Shown here one piece after another: positions 5,741 through 12,921 of a stretch of 15,355 bases of DNA. The DNA lies in NCBI GenBank assembly GCA_030428345.1, contig JAUIBM010000014.1, positions 1 through 15,355 on the forward strand, given 5' to 3'. The notes under the pieces are model-generated. The model worked only from the letters and a program-made list of their open reading frames with translations. It searched no databases and had not been told where the DNA came from. A program made the position numbers and the translations under genes. The stretch is from Alphaproteobacteria bacterium (GTDB lineage Bacteria; Pseudomonadota; Alphaproteobacteria; Rhizobiales; Rhizobiaceae). The stretch's first letter is position 1, and the number at the start of each line of letters is the position of its first letter.

Positions 5741-6639
5741 CCCAGGATTCGGATACAGGCATTGAGGCAGGCGGCTTTGCGACGCTCACCTTCGAGCGGG
5801 AGATGGCAGCGCCGCTGACCACCCTGTGGGAGGCGTGGACGGCCCCGGCCGCACGGGCGATCTGGGCCCCGCCCTCACCCTCCGTCACCGTCGAATTCCT
5901 GGAAGCCGATACACGCGTCGGCGGGCGCGAGATCTCGCTGTGCAAGGCGGAAGGCCATGACGACGTGCGCTGCGAATGCGGCTGGCTGGTGCTGGAGCCG
6001 GAAACACGCAGCGTCAATTACGAGGTGATCTCGTCCGGCGGCCCGCAGGATTCGGCCGCGCTGGTGACGGCCGAATTCTCCGGCACGCAGGAGCGCAGCC
6101 GGCTGGTGCTGACGGTGCAGCTTTCCTCACTGGCGCAGGACATGGAGGCCGGCTACCTGCAGGGCTATGGCGCGGGGCTCGACAATCTCGCCGGCGTCGC
6201 CGAGCGCACCATGGTGCTGCGGCGGGTGATCAAGGCGCCGCGCCCGCTTGTGTGGGGCGCTTGGATGAACGCGGAAACCCTGCCGCAATGGTGGGGGCCG
6301 GACGGCTTTTCCTGCCGCACCAAGCGGATCGACCTCAGGGCCGGCGGCGAATGGGTCTTCGACATGATCGCGCCGGACGGCACGGTGTTTCCCAACCACC
6401 ATGTCTATCACGAGGTGCGGCCGCAGGAGCGGATCGGCTATGCGCTGCATTGGGGCGAGAACGGCCCGAAGCACGCCGACGCCTGGGCCGCCTTCGAGGA
6501 AATGGACGGCGCGACGCAGGTGACGCTGGGCATGGTGTTCAGCACCGGCGAGGAGTTCCGCGAGGCCAAAGGCTTCGGCGCCGTGGAACTGGGACAGCAG
6601 ACCCTCGGCAAGCTGGAACGGCTTGTGCTGTCGAGATGA
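5737..6639 (+). CDS. Tandem-domain SRPBCC (AHSA1-like) protein
   Basis: The product is 300 residues from ATG 5737, which overlaps the ArsR stop by four bases. Two START/AHSA1-type domains follow each other: residues about 14-155 (ATLTFEREMAAPLTTLWEAW, more divergent) and about 157-300 (VLRRVIKAPRPLVWGAWMNA, PQWWGPDGF, RAGGEWVFDM, VYHEVRPQERIGYAL). The second keeps the standard motifs of activator-of-Hsp90-ATPase-like SRPBCC proteins; the first has lost the WWGP-like segment (IWAPPSPS instead). Such helix-grip folds bind hydrophobic ligands, and ArsR plus SRPBCC pairs are common in alphaproteobacteria, but a defined substrate is rarely known. Single-domain versions are about 150 residues, so this is a fusion or internal duplication. 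It is cytoplasmic, with no signal peptide. Confidence 0.87.
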   Translation: MTQDSDTGIEAGGFATLTFEREMAAPLTTLWEAWTAPAARAIWAPPSPSVTVEFLEADTRVGGREISLCKAEGHDDVRCECGWLVLEPETRSVNYEVISSGGPQDSAALVTAEFSGTQERSRLVLTVQLSSLAQDMEAGYLQGYGAGLDNLAGVAERTMVLRRVIKAPRPLVWGAWMNAETLPQWWGPDGFSCRTKRIDLRAGGEWVFDMIAPDGTVFPNHHVYHEVRPQERIGYALHWGENGPKHADAWAAFEEMDGATQVTLGMVFSTGEEFREAKGFGAVELGQQTLGKLERLVLSR

Positions 6640-6651
6640 GGGGGGGGAGTG

Positions 6652-6699
6652 TGGGGGAAAAACAAACTCCCCCATAGTGTTGCCGTGATAAATCACGGC
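6652..6699. terminator. Two hairpins between convergent genes, possible bidirectional terminator
   Basis: TGGGGGA/TCCCCCA (6652-6658 / 6668-6674) and GCCGTGA/TCACGGC with TAAA loop (6682-6688 / 6693-6699) lie just after the SRPBCC stop and downstream of the facing minus-strand gene. Neither has a long T-run in the plus direction, so their strength is uncertain. Confidence 0.45.
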
Positions 6700-6743
6700 T
6701 GGCATCTGCCTTTCAATGAAAATCGCCTTTCTAACAAATCATA

Positions 6744-7619
6744 CTAATTTTTCTCCAGCCCGACATCGCAACTTGCAACATTCAACTGAACGATCGCCGA
6801 GTGCATAATTTCAAGATACATCCTCAATAGCTCTGGATTGTCACTTTCTATTTCTATAATTACTTTGGAAGACGATCCGTAACAATTGCGTCTTTGGACA
6901 ACCAGAAAAAATACATAGGACAGATTGTCGATCCGGATTACGACCGCCCCCGCTGCATCGAATTTTTCTCCAACAACAGCGACATTCAAGACACCGGAGA
7001 CAAGGCTGGGGCTATAATAAAAATTCATACCGTCAATGCTATTCATCCCTACATCAGAACCATTTCCCAATGCCAGACCCTCAAAAATAGTATATTTTGT
7101 GATATCTGAATCCAACGTATCATCGTCAATCGTTATGCTTCCTTCAAACTGCTGAGCAATAGATCGTATTTTATATTGCGGGCCTGAATCATAAAGCCAT
7201 CTCGGAAATATCGATTCATTCAATTTAACAATCTCGTATACTTCCGGAGGCGCACTCGCAGGGTCCGGAAAGGCGTTGCCGCATTTCATCTTGAGCTGCC
7301 TCTCCAGCGAATCGGGAGAGAACCGGTAACGCAGCCCCCAGAACCCCAGGTAGATTTTTCTGTCCCTGCAATCTAAGTCCGACGGAAGCGAACAAACAAA
7401 ATACCCCGCATAAACGATGCGATACCTCTCCGTCTTGATGCATTTTGCGCCAGCAATGCCATCCGGAACCAAGCTTCCGCTTTCCTCGGCAAACCGCATT
7501 ACGCTGTCAACGAAGGATCCGGACGCATATCGGTCGGACTGGTAGTACTGCCAAGCAAAGCAGGCGCACAAAACCAGGAAAAGCCCGGCGACGGATATCG
7601 AAAGCTTGGTGCCCCACAT
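6744..7619 (-). CDS. Membrane-anchored or exported protein of unknown function
   Basis: ATG at 7619 has an excellent GGAGG ribosome binding site 5 bases upstream, so longer in-frame starts (to 7682) are rejected. The product is 291 residues. Residues about 5-25 (LSISVAGLFLVLCACFAW) form one hydrophobic helix, either an uncleaved anchor or a signal; the lipobox is not canonical. The remainder is a mixed alpha/beta-looking ectodomain with several cysteines (AKCIK, FVCSL, DLDCRD, MKCGN, RNCYG, ASCDV), consistent with disulfides outside the cytoplasm. I do not recognise the family. Composition is clearly less GC-rich than the neighbours, especially in the C-terminal half, suggesting foreign origin. 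It lies 133 bp downstream of rmuC on the same strand and faces the SRPBCC gene. Confidence 0.7.
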   Translation of the reverse strand: MWGTKLSISVAGLFLVLCACFAWQYYQSDRYASGSFVDSVMRFAEESGSLVPDGIAGAKCIKTERYRIVYAGYFVCSLPSDLDCRDRKIYLGFWGLRYRFSPDSLERQLKMKCGNAFPDPASAPPEVYEIVKLNESIFPRWLYDSGPQYKIRSIAQQFEGSITIDDDTLDSDITKYTIFEGLALGNGSDVGMNSIDGMNFYYSPSLVSGVLNVAVVGEKFDAAGAVVIRIDNLSYVFFLVVQRRNCYGSSSKVIIEIESDNPELLRMYLEIMHSAIVQLNVASCDVGLEKN

Positions 7620-7681
7620 ATTCGCCTCCGACAAATCTCGTCGCCGATGATCTGACTCCGGCGTCCGCGGCTCGCCCGGCA

Positions 7682-7699
7682 TGTCCCGCTTGTCCCGCT
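7682..7699. repeat. 9-bp tandem repeat upstream of the exported-protein gene
   Basis: TGTCCCGCT occurs twice in a row (7682-7690, 7691-7699) in the short gap between rmuC and the 6744-7619 gene. It may be accidental or a regulatory direct repeat. Confidence 0.3.
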
Positions 7700-7752
7700 T
7701 TTCGCGCCATCCTCACAAGCGCGAAACGATCCGTCAATGCGCGCCAGGCGTG

Positions 7753-8940
7753 TTACTCCACCGCCTTCAGCCTTGGCCGTTCGAGCGGCTCGGAAAACTC
7801 CAGGTCGGCGATCCGCCCGCCGCGCCGCGCCAGCTTGCCCGAGGAGACGAGGATGTCGTCGACATCCTTGTTGACCATGGCGAAATGGCCGGCGAGCTTG
7901 CGCACCCGCTCGTCCAGCCGGTTCACATCCTCCACCAGGCGGATAACCTCGCCCTGGATCAGATGCGCCTGTTCGCGCATGCGGTGATCCTTCAGCACCG
8001 ACTGGATGACCTGGATCGACAGCATCAGCAACGAGGGCGAGACGATGACGATGCGCGCCCGGTGCGCCCTGGCGACCACGCTTTCGTGCTTCTCGTGGAT
8101 CTCGGCGAAGACCGATTCCGACGGCACGAACAGGAAGGCGGTGTCCTGCGTCTCGCCCGCGATGAGGTATTTCTCCGAGACCGCCCGGATATGGGCCTCC
8201 ACGTCGCGGCGGAACTGCTGCTGGGCGATCTTCTCGCGCTCCGGCGTCTCGGCGGCGCGGATGGCGTTCCAGGCCTCCAGCGGGAACTTGGCGTCGATCA
8301 CCAGCGGCGGCGTGTCGTTGGGCATGCGCACGATGCAGTCGGGCCGCGCGCCATTTGACAGGGTGAACTGCAATTCATAGGCGCCCGGCGGCAGGCCGTC
8401 GGCGATGATGGCGGCCATGCGCGCCTCGCCGAAGGCGCCGCGCGTCTGCTTGTTCGACAGGATGTTCTGCAACTGCGTCACCTGGCCGGACAGCGCGGTG
8501 ATGTTCGACTGGGCGCTGTCGATGACGGCGAGGCGCTCCTGCAGCCGCGACAGGCTCTCCTGCGTCGATTTCGTCGTCTCCGCCAGCGACTGGCCGACTC
8601 GGCCCGTTACCGCCTCCAGCCGGTCGTTGATCAGGCGCACCATGTCGCCCTGGCGCGCGCCCAGATGCTCGGCCATGGCGGCCATGCGGCCGGTCAGCGC
8701 GTTCTGGCTGGCCAGCAATTCGGCCATGCGCGCCTCGGCCTCGCGCGCCCGCTCGCCCGCCGCCGCCAGTTCGCCCGCCCGCCGCCGGCCGGCGCGCCAG
8801 GCGAGGACCGTCCACACAAGCAGCAGCGCCAGCAGGCCGGCGCCGGCAAGCGCCAGCGCCTCGCCCAGCGCAACCGGGCGATTGCCGAGGCGAAACAGCG
8901 TCTGCCCAAGCAGGGCGGCGAGATCGGAATTGGCGTCCAT
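7753..8940 (-). CDS. rmuC: DNA recombination protein RmuC
   Basis: The 395-residue product has the RmuC layout: an N-terminal transmembrane helix (about residues 26-48), a long coiled coil rich in Ala, Arg and Glu (about 50-165), and a nuclease-like domain of the restriction-endonuclease type (about 165-370). The domain carries RGAFGEARMAAIIADGLPP, PDCIVRMPN, PLVIDAKFPLEAW and TAFLFVPSESVFAEIHE; the Asp and Asp-x-Lys in these segments match the expected active-site region. RmuC limits inverted-repeat rearrangement in E. coli. The start is ATG 8940 with a weak ribosome binding site. It is divergent from def, an arrangement I recall from other Hyphomicrobiales. The C-terminal end (SGKLARRGGRIADLEF) is typical of the family. 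Confidence 0.94.
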   Translation of the reverse strand: MDANSDLAALLGQTLFRLGNRPVALGEALALAGAGLLALLLVWTVLAWRAGRRRAGELAAAGERAREAEARMAELLASQNALTGRMAAMAEHLGARQGDMVRLINDRLEAVTGRVGQSLAETTKSTQESLSRLQERLAVIDSAQSNITALSGQVTQLQNILSNKQTRGAFGEARMAAIIADGLPPGAYELQFTLSNGARPDCIVRMPNDTPPLVIDAKFPLEAWNAIRAAETPEREKIAQQQFRRDVEAHIRAVSEKYLIAGETQDTAFLFVPSESVFAEIHEKHESVVARAHRARIVIVSPSLLMLSIQVIQSVLKDHRMREQAHLIQGEVIRLVEDVNRLDERVRKLAGHFAMVNKDVDDILVSSGKLARRGGRIADLEFSEPLERPRLKAVE

Positions 8941-9010
8941 TGCCGCAGGCTAGCCGATTCCCGATGAGAACAAAACAGGAATAACCACCCGGTTCGCCTC
9001 CCCTGCCGGC

Positions 9011-9039
9011 TTGACCGTTCCGCCCTTGTTTCTTATCTG
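9011..9039 (+). promoter_or_regulatory. Candidate promoter of def
   Basis: TTGACC (9011-9016), a 17-bp spacer and TATCTG (9034-9039) precede def, giving a short leader that includes AAAAGG about 10 bases before ATG 9061. The -10 match is only partial. Confidence 0.45.
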
Positions 9040-9060
9040 GAAAGAAAAGGTATTCCGTTC

Positions 9061-9678
9061 ATGACGATCCGCGAAATCATCCACATCCCGGACCCGATCC
9101 TGCGCGAGGTCTCACGGCCGGTCGAGCGGGTCGACGACGAATTGCGCCGCCTGCTCGACGACATGCTGGAGACCATGTACGACGCGCCGGGGATCGGCCT
9201 TGCCGGCATCCAGATCGGCCTGCCGCTGCGCGTCGTGACCATCGATCTGGGCGAACCGGACGAGGACGGAGCGGAAGACGGAGAAGAAGCCGCGCCCGAC
9301 GAGACCACCGTCGAGGGAAGGCGCAAGCGCCGACGCAACCGCAAGCACGATCCGATCTTCCTGATCAACCCGAAGATCCTCAAGATTTCGGACGAACTTT
9401 CAATCTATGAGGAGGGGTGCCTGTCGATCCCGGAATATTTCGCCGATGTCGAGCGTCCGGCGCGGGTGACCGTTTCGCATGTCGACCGGGACGGCAAGGA
9501 ACAGGTGATCGAGGCCGACGGCCTGCTGGCGACCTGCCTCCAGCACGAGATCGACCATCTGGACGGCAAATTGTTCATCGACCACATCTCGCGGCTGAAA
9601 CGCGACATGGTGATCAAGAAGTTCACCAAGATCGCCAGGCAGAGCGGCAAGCAACCGGCCCGGCGGCTGGTGGGGTGA
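9061..9678 (+). CDS. def: Peptide deformylase with an unusual charged insertion
   Basis: Def removes the N-formyl group from nascent polypeptides at the ribosome. The 205-residue product has all three metal and active-site motifs: GIGLAGIQ (residues 44-51), EGCLS with metal ligand Cys120, and QHEIDH with His162, Glu163 and His166. Motif 1 is normally GxGLAAxQ; here Gly replaces the second Ala. Between the strand RVVTIDLG and PIFLINP there are about 30 extra low-complexity residues (about 65-96), first acidic (EPDEDGAEDGEEAAPDE) then basic (GRRKRRRNRKH). Most bacterial type I enzymes of about 165-175 residues have only a short loop there. The C-terminal helix is long and basic, as expected for ribosome contact. 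The gene belongs with fmt and truA but is separated from them by a toxin-antitoxin pair. Confidence 0.95.
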   Translation: MTIREIIHIPDPILREVSRPVERVDDELRRLLDDMLETMYDAPGIGLAGIQIGLPLRVVTIDLGEPDEDGAEDGEEAAPDETTVEGRRKRRRNRKHDPIFLINPKILKISDELSIYEEGCLSIPEYFADVERPARVTVSHVDRDGKEQVIEADGLLATCLQHEIDHLDGKLFIDHISRLKRDMVIKKFTKIARQSGKQPARRLVG

Positions 9679-9695
9679 CGATTCGGCCGAAGATG

Positions 9696-9712
9696 TGATA
9701 TCATCGATATCA
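9696..9712. promoter_or_regulatory. Palindromic operator of the vapBC/fitAB module
   Basis: TGATATC-ATC-GATATCA is a perfect 7-bp inverted repeat with a 3-bp centre, placed 15 bases before the antitoxin ATG (9728). Antitoxin-toxin complexes of this family bind such palindromes to repress their own promoter. The palindrome is seen directly; the binding is inferred. Confidence 0.7.
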
Positions 9713-9727
9713 AATTGGAGGGTTCGA

Positions 9728-9970
9728 ATGGTTGACATCCTGATCAGGGACATGCCGGCCGACCTCAAGGCGGAGGTTGAAAAACGCGCCAAGGCTGCCG
9801 GGCACAGCATTTCCGAAGAGGCCAAGCGGCTTCTGGCCGTCGCGCTCACGCGGAAGGAAGAAGACTTGCCCCTGGGCAAGGCGATGCGCGAAGCCTTCGG
9901 GGAGGCCGGCTTTGTCGATCTCGACCTTCCCCCGCGCACGGACAGTCCTTCCGACCCGTTTGCGCGATGA
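9728..9970 (+). CDS. vapB: FitA/VapB-type antitoxin (ribbon-helix-helix)
   Basis: The 80-residue product starts MVDILIRDMPADLKAEVEKR with a strong GGAGGG ribosome binding site; the in-frame ATG or TTG codons upstream lie in the operator. Residues 1-40 are a ribbon-helix-helix DNA-binding unit (VDILIRDMP strand, DLKAEVEKRAKAAG, ISEEAKRLLAVAL). The tail (AFGEAGFVDLDLPPRTDSP) is the segment that, in FitA-like antitoxins, wraps into the PIN toxin active site. The stop overlaps the toxin start by ATGA, so both are co-translated. It neutralises the toxin and represses the operon through the palindrome just upstream. The module is inserted in the def-fmt gap. Confidence 0.9.
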   Translation: MVDILIRDMPADLKAEVEKRAKAAGHSISEEAKRLLAVALTRKEEDLPLGKAMREAFGEAGFVDLDLPPRTDSPSDPFAR

Positions 9971-10389
9971 TCGTCGCCGATTCCAATGTGATCTCGGAAA
10001 TGATGCGACCGGCGGCCGATCCCGCCGTAGTCGCCTGGTTCGACGCGCGGCCCTATGGTTCCGTCTCGATGACCGCGCCGGGCCTGGCCGAGATCCGCTA
10101 TGGAATCGAGCGGCTTGCGCATTCGCGTCGGCGCGAGAAGCTCGAGCAGGGTTTTGCCTTCGTGCTGAAGCGCCTGCTGTCGCCGGAGATTCTGGTGTTC
10201 GACGCCGATGCCGCCCATGCCTATGGACGGATCGTCAGCCGGCGCGAAGCTGCGGGCAGGCCTGTCCAGGTCGTTGACGCCATGATCGCCGCGATCTGCC
10301 TGGCCAATGGCGCGATGCTGGCGACGCGCAATGTCCGCGATTTCGAGGGGCTTGACCTGAAGCTCGCAAACCCGTTTGAAGCGGCCTGA
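9967..10389 (+). CDS. vapC: PIN-domain ribonuclease toxin (FitB/VapC family)
   Basis: The 140-residue product has the four acidic positions of a PIN nuclease: Asp5 (MIVADSNVISEMMRP), Glu42 (APGLAEIRYGIERL), Asp104 (VQVVDAMIAAICLANG) and Asp125 (TRNVRDFEGLDLKLANPFEA). These coordinate Mg/Mn for RNA cleavage, usually of tRNA or rRNA; the target cannot be predicted here. Length and motif spacing match FitB-like VapC proteins. ATG 9967 overlaps the antitoxin stop. All catalytic residues are intact, so the toxin is probably active and kept in check by its partner. A 36-bp gap separates it from fmt, so some fmt transcription may depend on readthrough from the toxin-antitoxin promoter. Confidence 0.93.
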   Translation: MIVADSNVISEMMRPAADPAVVAWFDARPYGSVSMTAPGLAEIRYGIERLAHSRRREKLEQGFAFVLKRLLSPEILVFDADAAHAYGRIVSRREAAGRPVQVVDAMIAAICLANGAMLATRNVRDFEGLDLKLANPFEAA

Positions 10390-10425
10390 ACGCGCCGCAA
10401 CCGCAAAAGCGCAACGGGAAAAGCA

Positions 10426-11370
10426 ATGTCACTGCGTCTGATCTTCATGGGAACGCCGGAATTTTCCGTGCCGGTGCTGACCGCGCTGGTCGGCCAGGGT
10501 CACGACATCGCCGCCGTCTACAGCCAGCCGCCGCGCCCCGCCGGCCGGGGGATGGAGCCGCGCAGATCGCCGGTGCACGAGAAGGCGGAACTCCTCGGCA
10601 TCGAGGTGCGCACCCCGGCCTCGCTCAAGGGCGAGGCGGCGCAGTCCGAATTCGCCGCGCTGGACGCCGATGCGGCAATCGTCGTCGCCTACGGGCTGAT
10701 CCTGCCGAGGGCGATCCTGGAGGCTCCGCGGCATGGCTGCTGGAACGTCCACGCCTCGCTGTTGCCGCGCTGGCGCGGCGCGGCGCCGATCCAGCGCGCC
10801 ATCATGGCCGGCGACCGCGAAACCGGCGTCATGGTGATGCGCATGGAGGCGGGGCTCGACACCGGGCCGGTCGCCATGGCCGAGCGCGTGACGATCGGAC
10901 CCGACCTCACGGCGGGCGAACTGCACGACCGGCTGTCGCTGCTGGGCGCCGATCTGATGGTGCGCGCCGCCTCGGCGCTGGAGCGCGACAGCCTCGCCGT
11001 CCAGCCGCAGGCCGAGGATGGCGTCACCTATGCGGCCAAGATCGACAAGGGCGAGACCCGGATCGACTGGACCCGGCCGGCGGGCGAGGTCCACAACCAT
11101 GTGCGCGGCCTGTCGCCCTTTCCCGGGGCATGGTGCGAAATGAATTTCGGCGGCAAGAACGAGCGGGTGAAGATCCTTCGCACATCGCTGGCAGAGGGAA
11201 GCGGCGCGCCGAGTACGGTTCTGGAGGAAGGCGGCGAAGATGCGCTGGTCGTCGCCTGCGGCGAGGGCGCGGTGCGGATCGAGCGGCTGCAGCGCGCCGG
11301 CAGGCAGGCGGCCGATACGGGCGAATTCCTGCGCGGCGCGCGAATCACCGCTGGCGCAGTGCTGGCCTGA
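10426..11370 (+). CDS. fmt: Methionyl-tRNA formyltransferase
   Basis: Fmt transfers a formyl group from 10-formyl-tetrahydrofolate to the initiator Met-tRNA. The 314-residue length is normal. The N-terminal domain begins LRLIFMGTPEFSVPVL and holds the catalytic set Asn107 and His109 in WNVHASLLPRWRGAAPIQRA and Asp145 in GLDTGPV. The C-terminal tRNA-binding domain starts around residue 205 (TYAAKIDKGETRIDWTRPA, then HNHVRGLSPFPGAW). The stop (TGA 11368-11370) overlaps the truA start by one base, so the two are translationally coupled. Confidence 0.97.
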   Translation: MSLRLIFMGTPEFSVPVLTALVGQGHDIAAVYSQPPRPAGRGMEPRRSPVHEKAELLGIEVRTPASLKGEAAQSEFAALDADAAIVVAYGLILPRAILEAPRHGCWNVHASLLPRWRGAAPIQRAIMAGDRETGVMVMRMEAGLDTGPVAMAERVTIGPDLTAGELHDRLSLLGADLMVRAASALERDSLAVQPQAEDGVTYAAKIDKGETRIDWTRPAGEVHNHVRGLSPFPGAWCEMNFGGKNERVKILRTSLAEGSGAPSTVLEEGGEDALVVACGEGAVRIERLQRAGRQAADTGEFLRGARITAGAVLA

Positions 11371-12116
11371 TGCCCCGCTACCGTCTGACCATCGAATATG
11401 ACGGCACGCCGTTTTTCGGCTGGCAGCGGCAGGACGGGTTGATGACCGTGCAGCAGGCGCTGGAGGAAGCGATCGCGCAATTCGCCCGCCACCGCGTCAC
11501 GGTGTTCGGGGCCGGCCGCACCGACACCGGGGTGCATGGGCTGGGCCAGGTCATCCACATCGACCTGGAGCGGGCCTGGGACCCGGCGAAAATCGCCGAG
11601 GCGGCCAATGGCATATTGAAGCAGGCCGACCATCCGGTCGCAGTGCTGGACGCCGAGCTTGCGCCGGAGAATTTCGACGCGCGCTTCTCGGCGAAGAGCC
11701 GGAGCTACCGCTATCGCATCGTCAACCGGCGCGCCAATCTGACCGTGGAGCGCGACCGCGCCTGGCACGTCAAGAAGCCGCTCGACATCGCCGCCATGCA
11801 GGACGCCGCGCAGGTGCTGGTCGGCCATCACGATTTCACGACCTTCCGCTCGCTCAACTGCCAGGCCAAGTCGCCGATGAAGACGCTGGACCGGCTGGAC
11901 GTTGCCGCATCCGGGCCGGAGCGGATCGAGATCGTCGCGGTGTCGCGTTCCTTCCTGCACAATCAGGTGCGCTCCATGGTCGGAACGCTCAAGCTGGTGG
12001 GCGAGGGCAAATGGACCCGCGCCGACGTGGCGGCGGCGCTGGAGGCGCGCGACCGCAAGGCCTGCGGGCCGGTGGCGCCCGCCTGCGGGCTCTATCTGGA
12101 AGCCGTGGGCTATTGA
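11370..12116 (+). CDS. truA: tRNA pseudouridine synthase A
   Basis: TruA makes pseudouridine at positions 38-40 of the anticodon arm. The 248-residue product shows RYRLTIEYDGTPFFGWQRQ at the N-terminus, the catalytic Asp52 in GAGRTDTGVHGLGQVIH, the FDARFSAKSRSYRYRI segment, and the late SFLHNQVRSMVGTL and CGPVAPACGLYLE motifs. ATG 11370 shares its A with the fmt stop. A strong palindrome follows its stop, beyond which a convergent gene ends. Confidence 0.97.
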   Translation: MPRYRLTIEYDGTPFFGWQRQDGLMTVQQALEEAIAQFARHRVTVFGAGRTDTGVHGLGQVIHIDLERAWDPAKIAEAANGILKQADHPVAVLDAELAPENFDARFSAKSRSYRYRIVNRRANLTVERDRAWHVKKPLDIAAMQDAAQVLVGHHDFTTFRSLNCQAKSPMKTLDRLDVAASGPERIEIVAVSRSFLHNQVRSMVGTLKLVGEGKWTRADVAAALEARDRKACGPVAPACGLYLEAVGY

Positions 12117-12120
12117 GAGC

Positions 12121-12142
12121 ACGCCGGCGGACGCGCCGGCGT
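12121..12142. terminator. Hairpin between convergent truA and ArsR-SRPBCC genes
   Basis: ACGCCGGCG (12121-12129) and CGCCGGCGT (12134-12142) form a perfect 9-bp stem with a 4-base loop, exactly filling the gap between the truA stop and the facing gene's stop codon. There is no T-run, so it is a GC-rich terminator-like structure rather than a classic intrinsic terminator. Confidence 0.55.
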
Positions 12143-12915
12143 CACGAGCCTTGGCCCTGCGTCGAGCGGGTATACTGGATCGACATCGGCGTGGTCAGCG
12201 TGCCGCCGGTCTCCAGCAGCGTCTTCAACCCGGAAAGCACCATCGGCCATCCGCCATAGAGCTGCGGGTTGGCGTCCTGCGGCAGGTCGTCATGCGTGAC
12301 CGTCAGGCGGCAGGTGTCCTCGATCTGCGTGATCTCGATGGTCACCCGCGAGGTGCCGGCGGCCTCGACCTCGTCGCTCCAATGCGCGCGATAGGATTGC
12401 ACCAGCCGAAAGGGGGGCGAAACCTCCAGGTTCTCGCCGTCGAAGATCACCCGCCCTTGGCCTTCAGCGCGATAGGGCGAGCCGGGAGCGAAGCTCGATT
12501 CGATGAGGACGCCGAACTGGTATTTCGACCGCTCCCGCGGATCGGTGAGCGCCGCCCAGAGGCGTTCCGGGGTGGTCTTGATGAAGATCTCGAATTCCTT
12601 GCGCATCCTTGGTTCCTCCAGTCGCGCCTTCATCTGCGTCAGCGCCGAGGCGAGCGGCGCGGCGTATCGGCTGACCCAGCGGTCATAGACCTGCTGGATC
12701 GGCACCGGGTTGAGAAAGTGCAGCTTCTCGCGCCCGACCTGACGCGCGAGCACCAGCCCGGCCGCCTCCAGGACGCGCAAATGCTTGGCCACCCCGAAGC
12801 GCGACATGGCGAAGTGCCGTTCCAGCGCCGTCAGGCTCTGTCCGTCTTCCGCCTGCAATCGGTCGAGCAATTCCCGACGGGTCGGATCTGCCAGCGCCTT
12901 GAAGATGTCTTCCAT
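12142..12915 (-). CDS. Fused ArsR regulator - SRPBCC ligand-binding protein
   Basis: From ATG 12915 the product is 257 residues (MEDIFKALADPTRRELLDRL). Residues 1-95 are an ArsR winged helix (SLTALERHFAMSRFGVAKHL recognition region, then wing REKLHFLNPVPIQQVYDRWV). Residues about 104-250 are an AHSA1-type SRPBCC domain (MRKEFEIFIKTTPERLWAAL, SKYQFGVLIESSFAPGSPY, LYGGWPMVLSGLKTLLE). The fusion puts a ligand pocket directly on the regulator, in contrast to the two-gene version at 5399-6639. A longer start at 12951 is rejected because its codons lie inside the operator and promoter. No ribosome binding site precedes the ATG, which sits about 7 bases after the -10, so a leaderless mRNA is likely. 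It should repress itself through the two palindromes upstream. The ligand is unknown. Confidence 0.92.
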   Translation of the reverse strand: MEDIFKALADPTRRELLDRLQAEDGQSLTALERHFAMSRFGVAKHLRVLEAAGLVLARQVGREKLHFLNPVPIQQVYDRWVSRYAAPLASALTQMKARLEEPRMRKEFEIFIKTTPERLWAALTDPRERSKYQFGVLIESSFAPGSPYRAEGQGRVIFDGENLEVSPPFRLVQSYRAHWSDEVEAAGTSRVTIEITQIEDTCRLTVTHDDLPQDANPQLYGGWPMVLSGLKTLLETGGTLTTPMSIQYTRSTQGQGS

Positions 12916-12921
12916 GCAGCG

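Noticed and set aside
5526..6705. Long minus-strand frames opposite the ArsR-SRPBCC operon
   Set aside because: The plus-strand frames have clear domain motifs and an ATGA overlap; the opposite frames do not.
7681..8967. Plus-strand frames of 100-225 residues opposite rmuC
   Set aside because: RmuC motifs and the coiled coil on the minus strand account for the whole stretch.
9400..10218. 272-residue minus-strand frame opposite def and vapBC
   Set aside because: It runs across three well-supported plus-strand features, including the operator palindrome, and has no family motif.
11028..12122. 364-residue minus-strand frame opposite truA
   Set aside because: TruA motifs on the plus strand are unambiguous; this is a GC-rich shadow.
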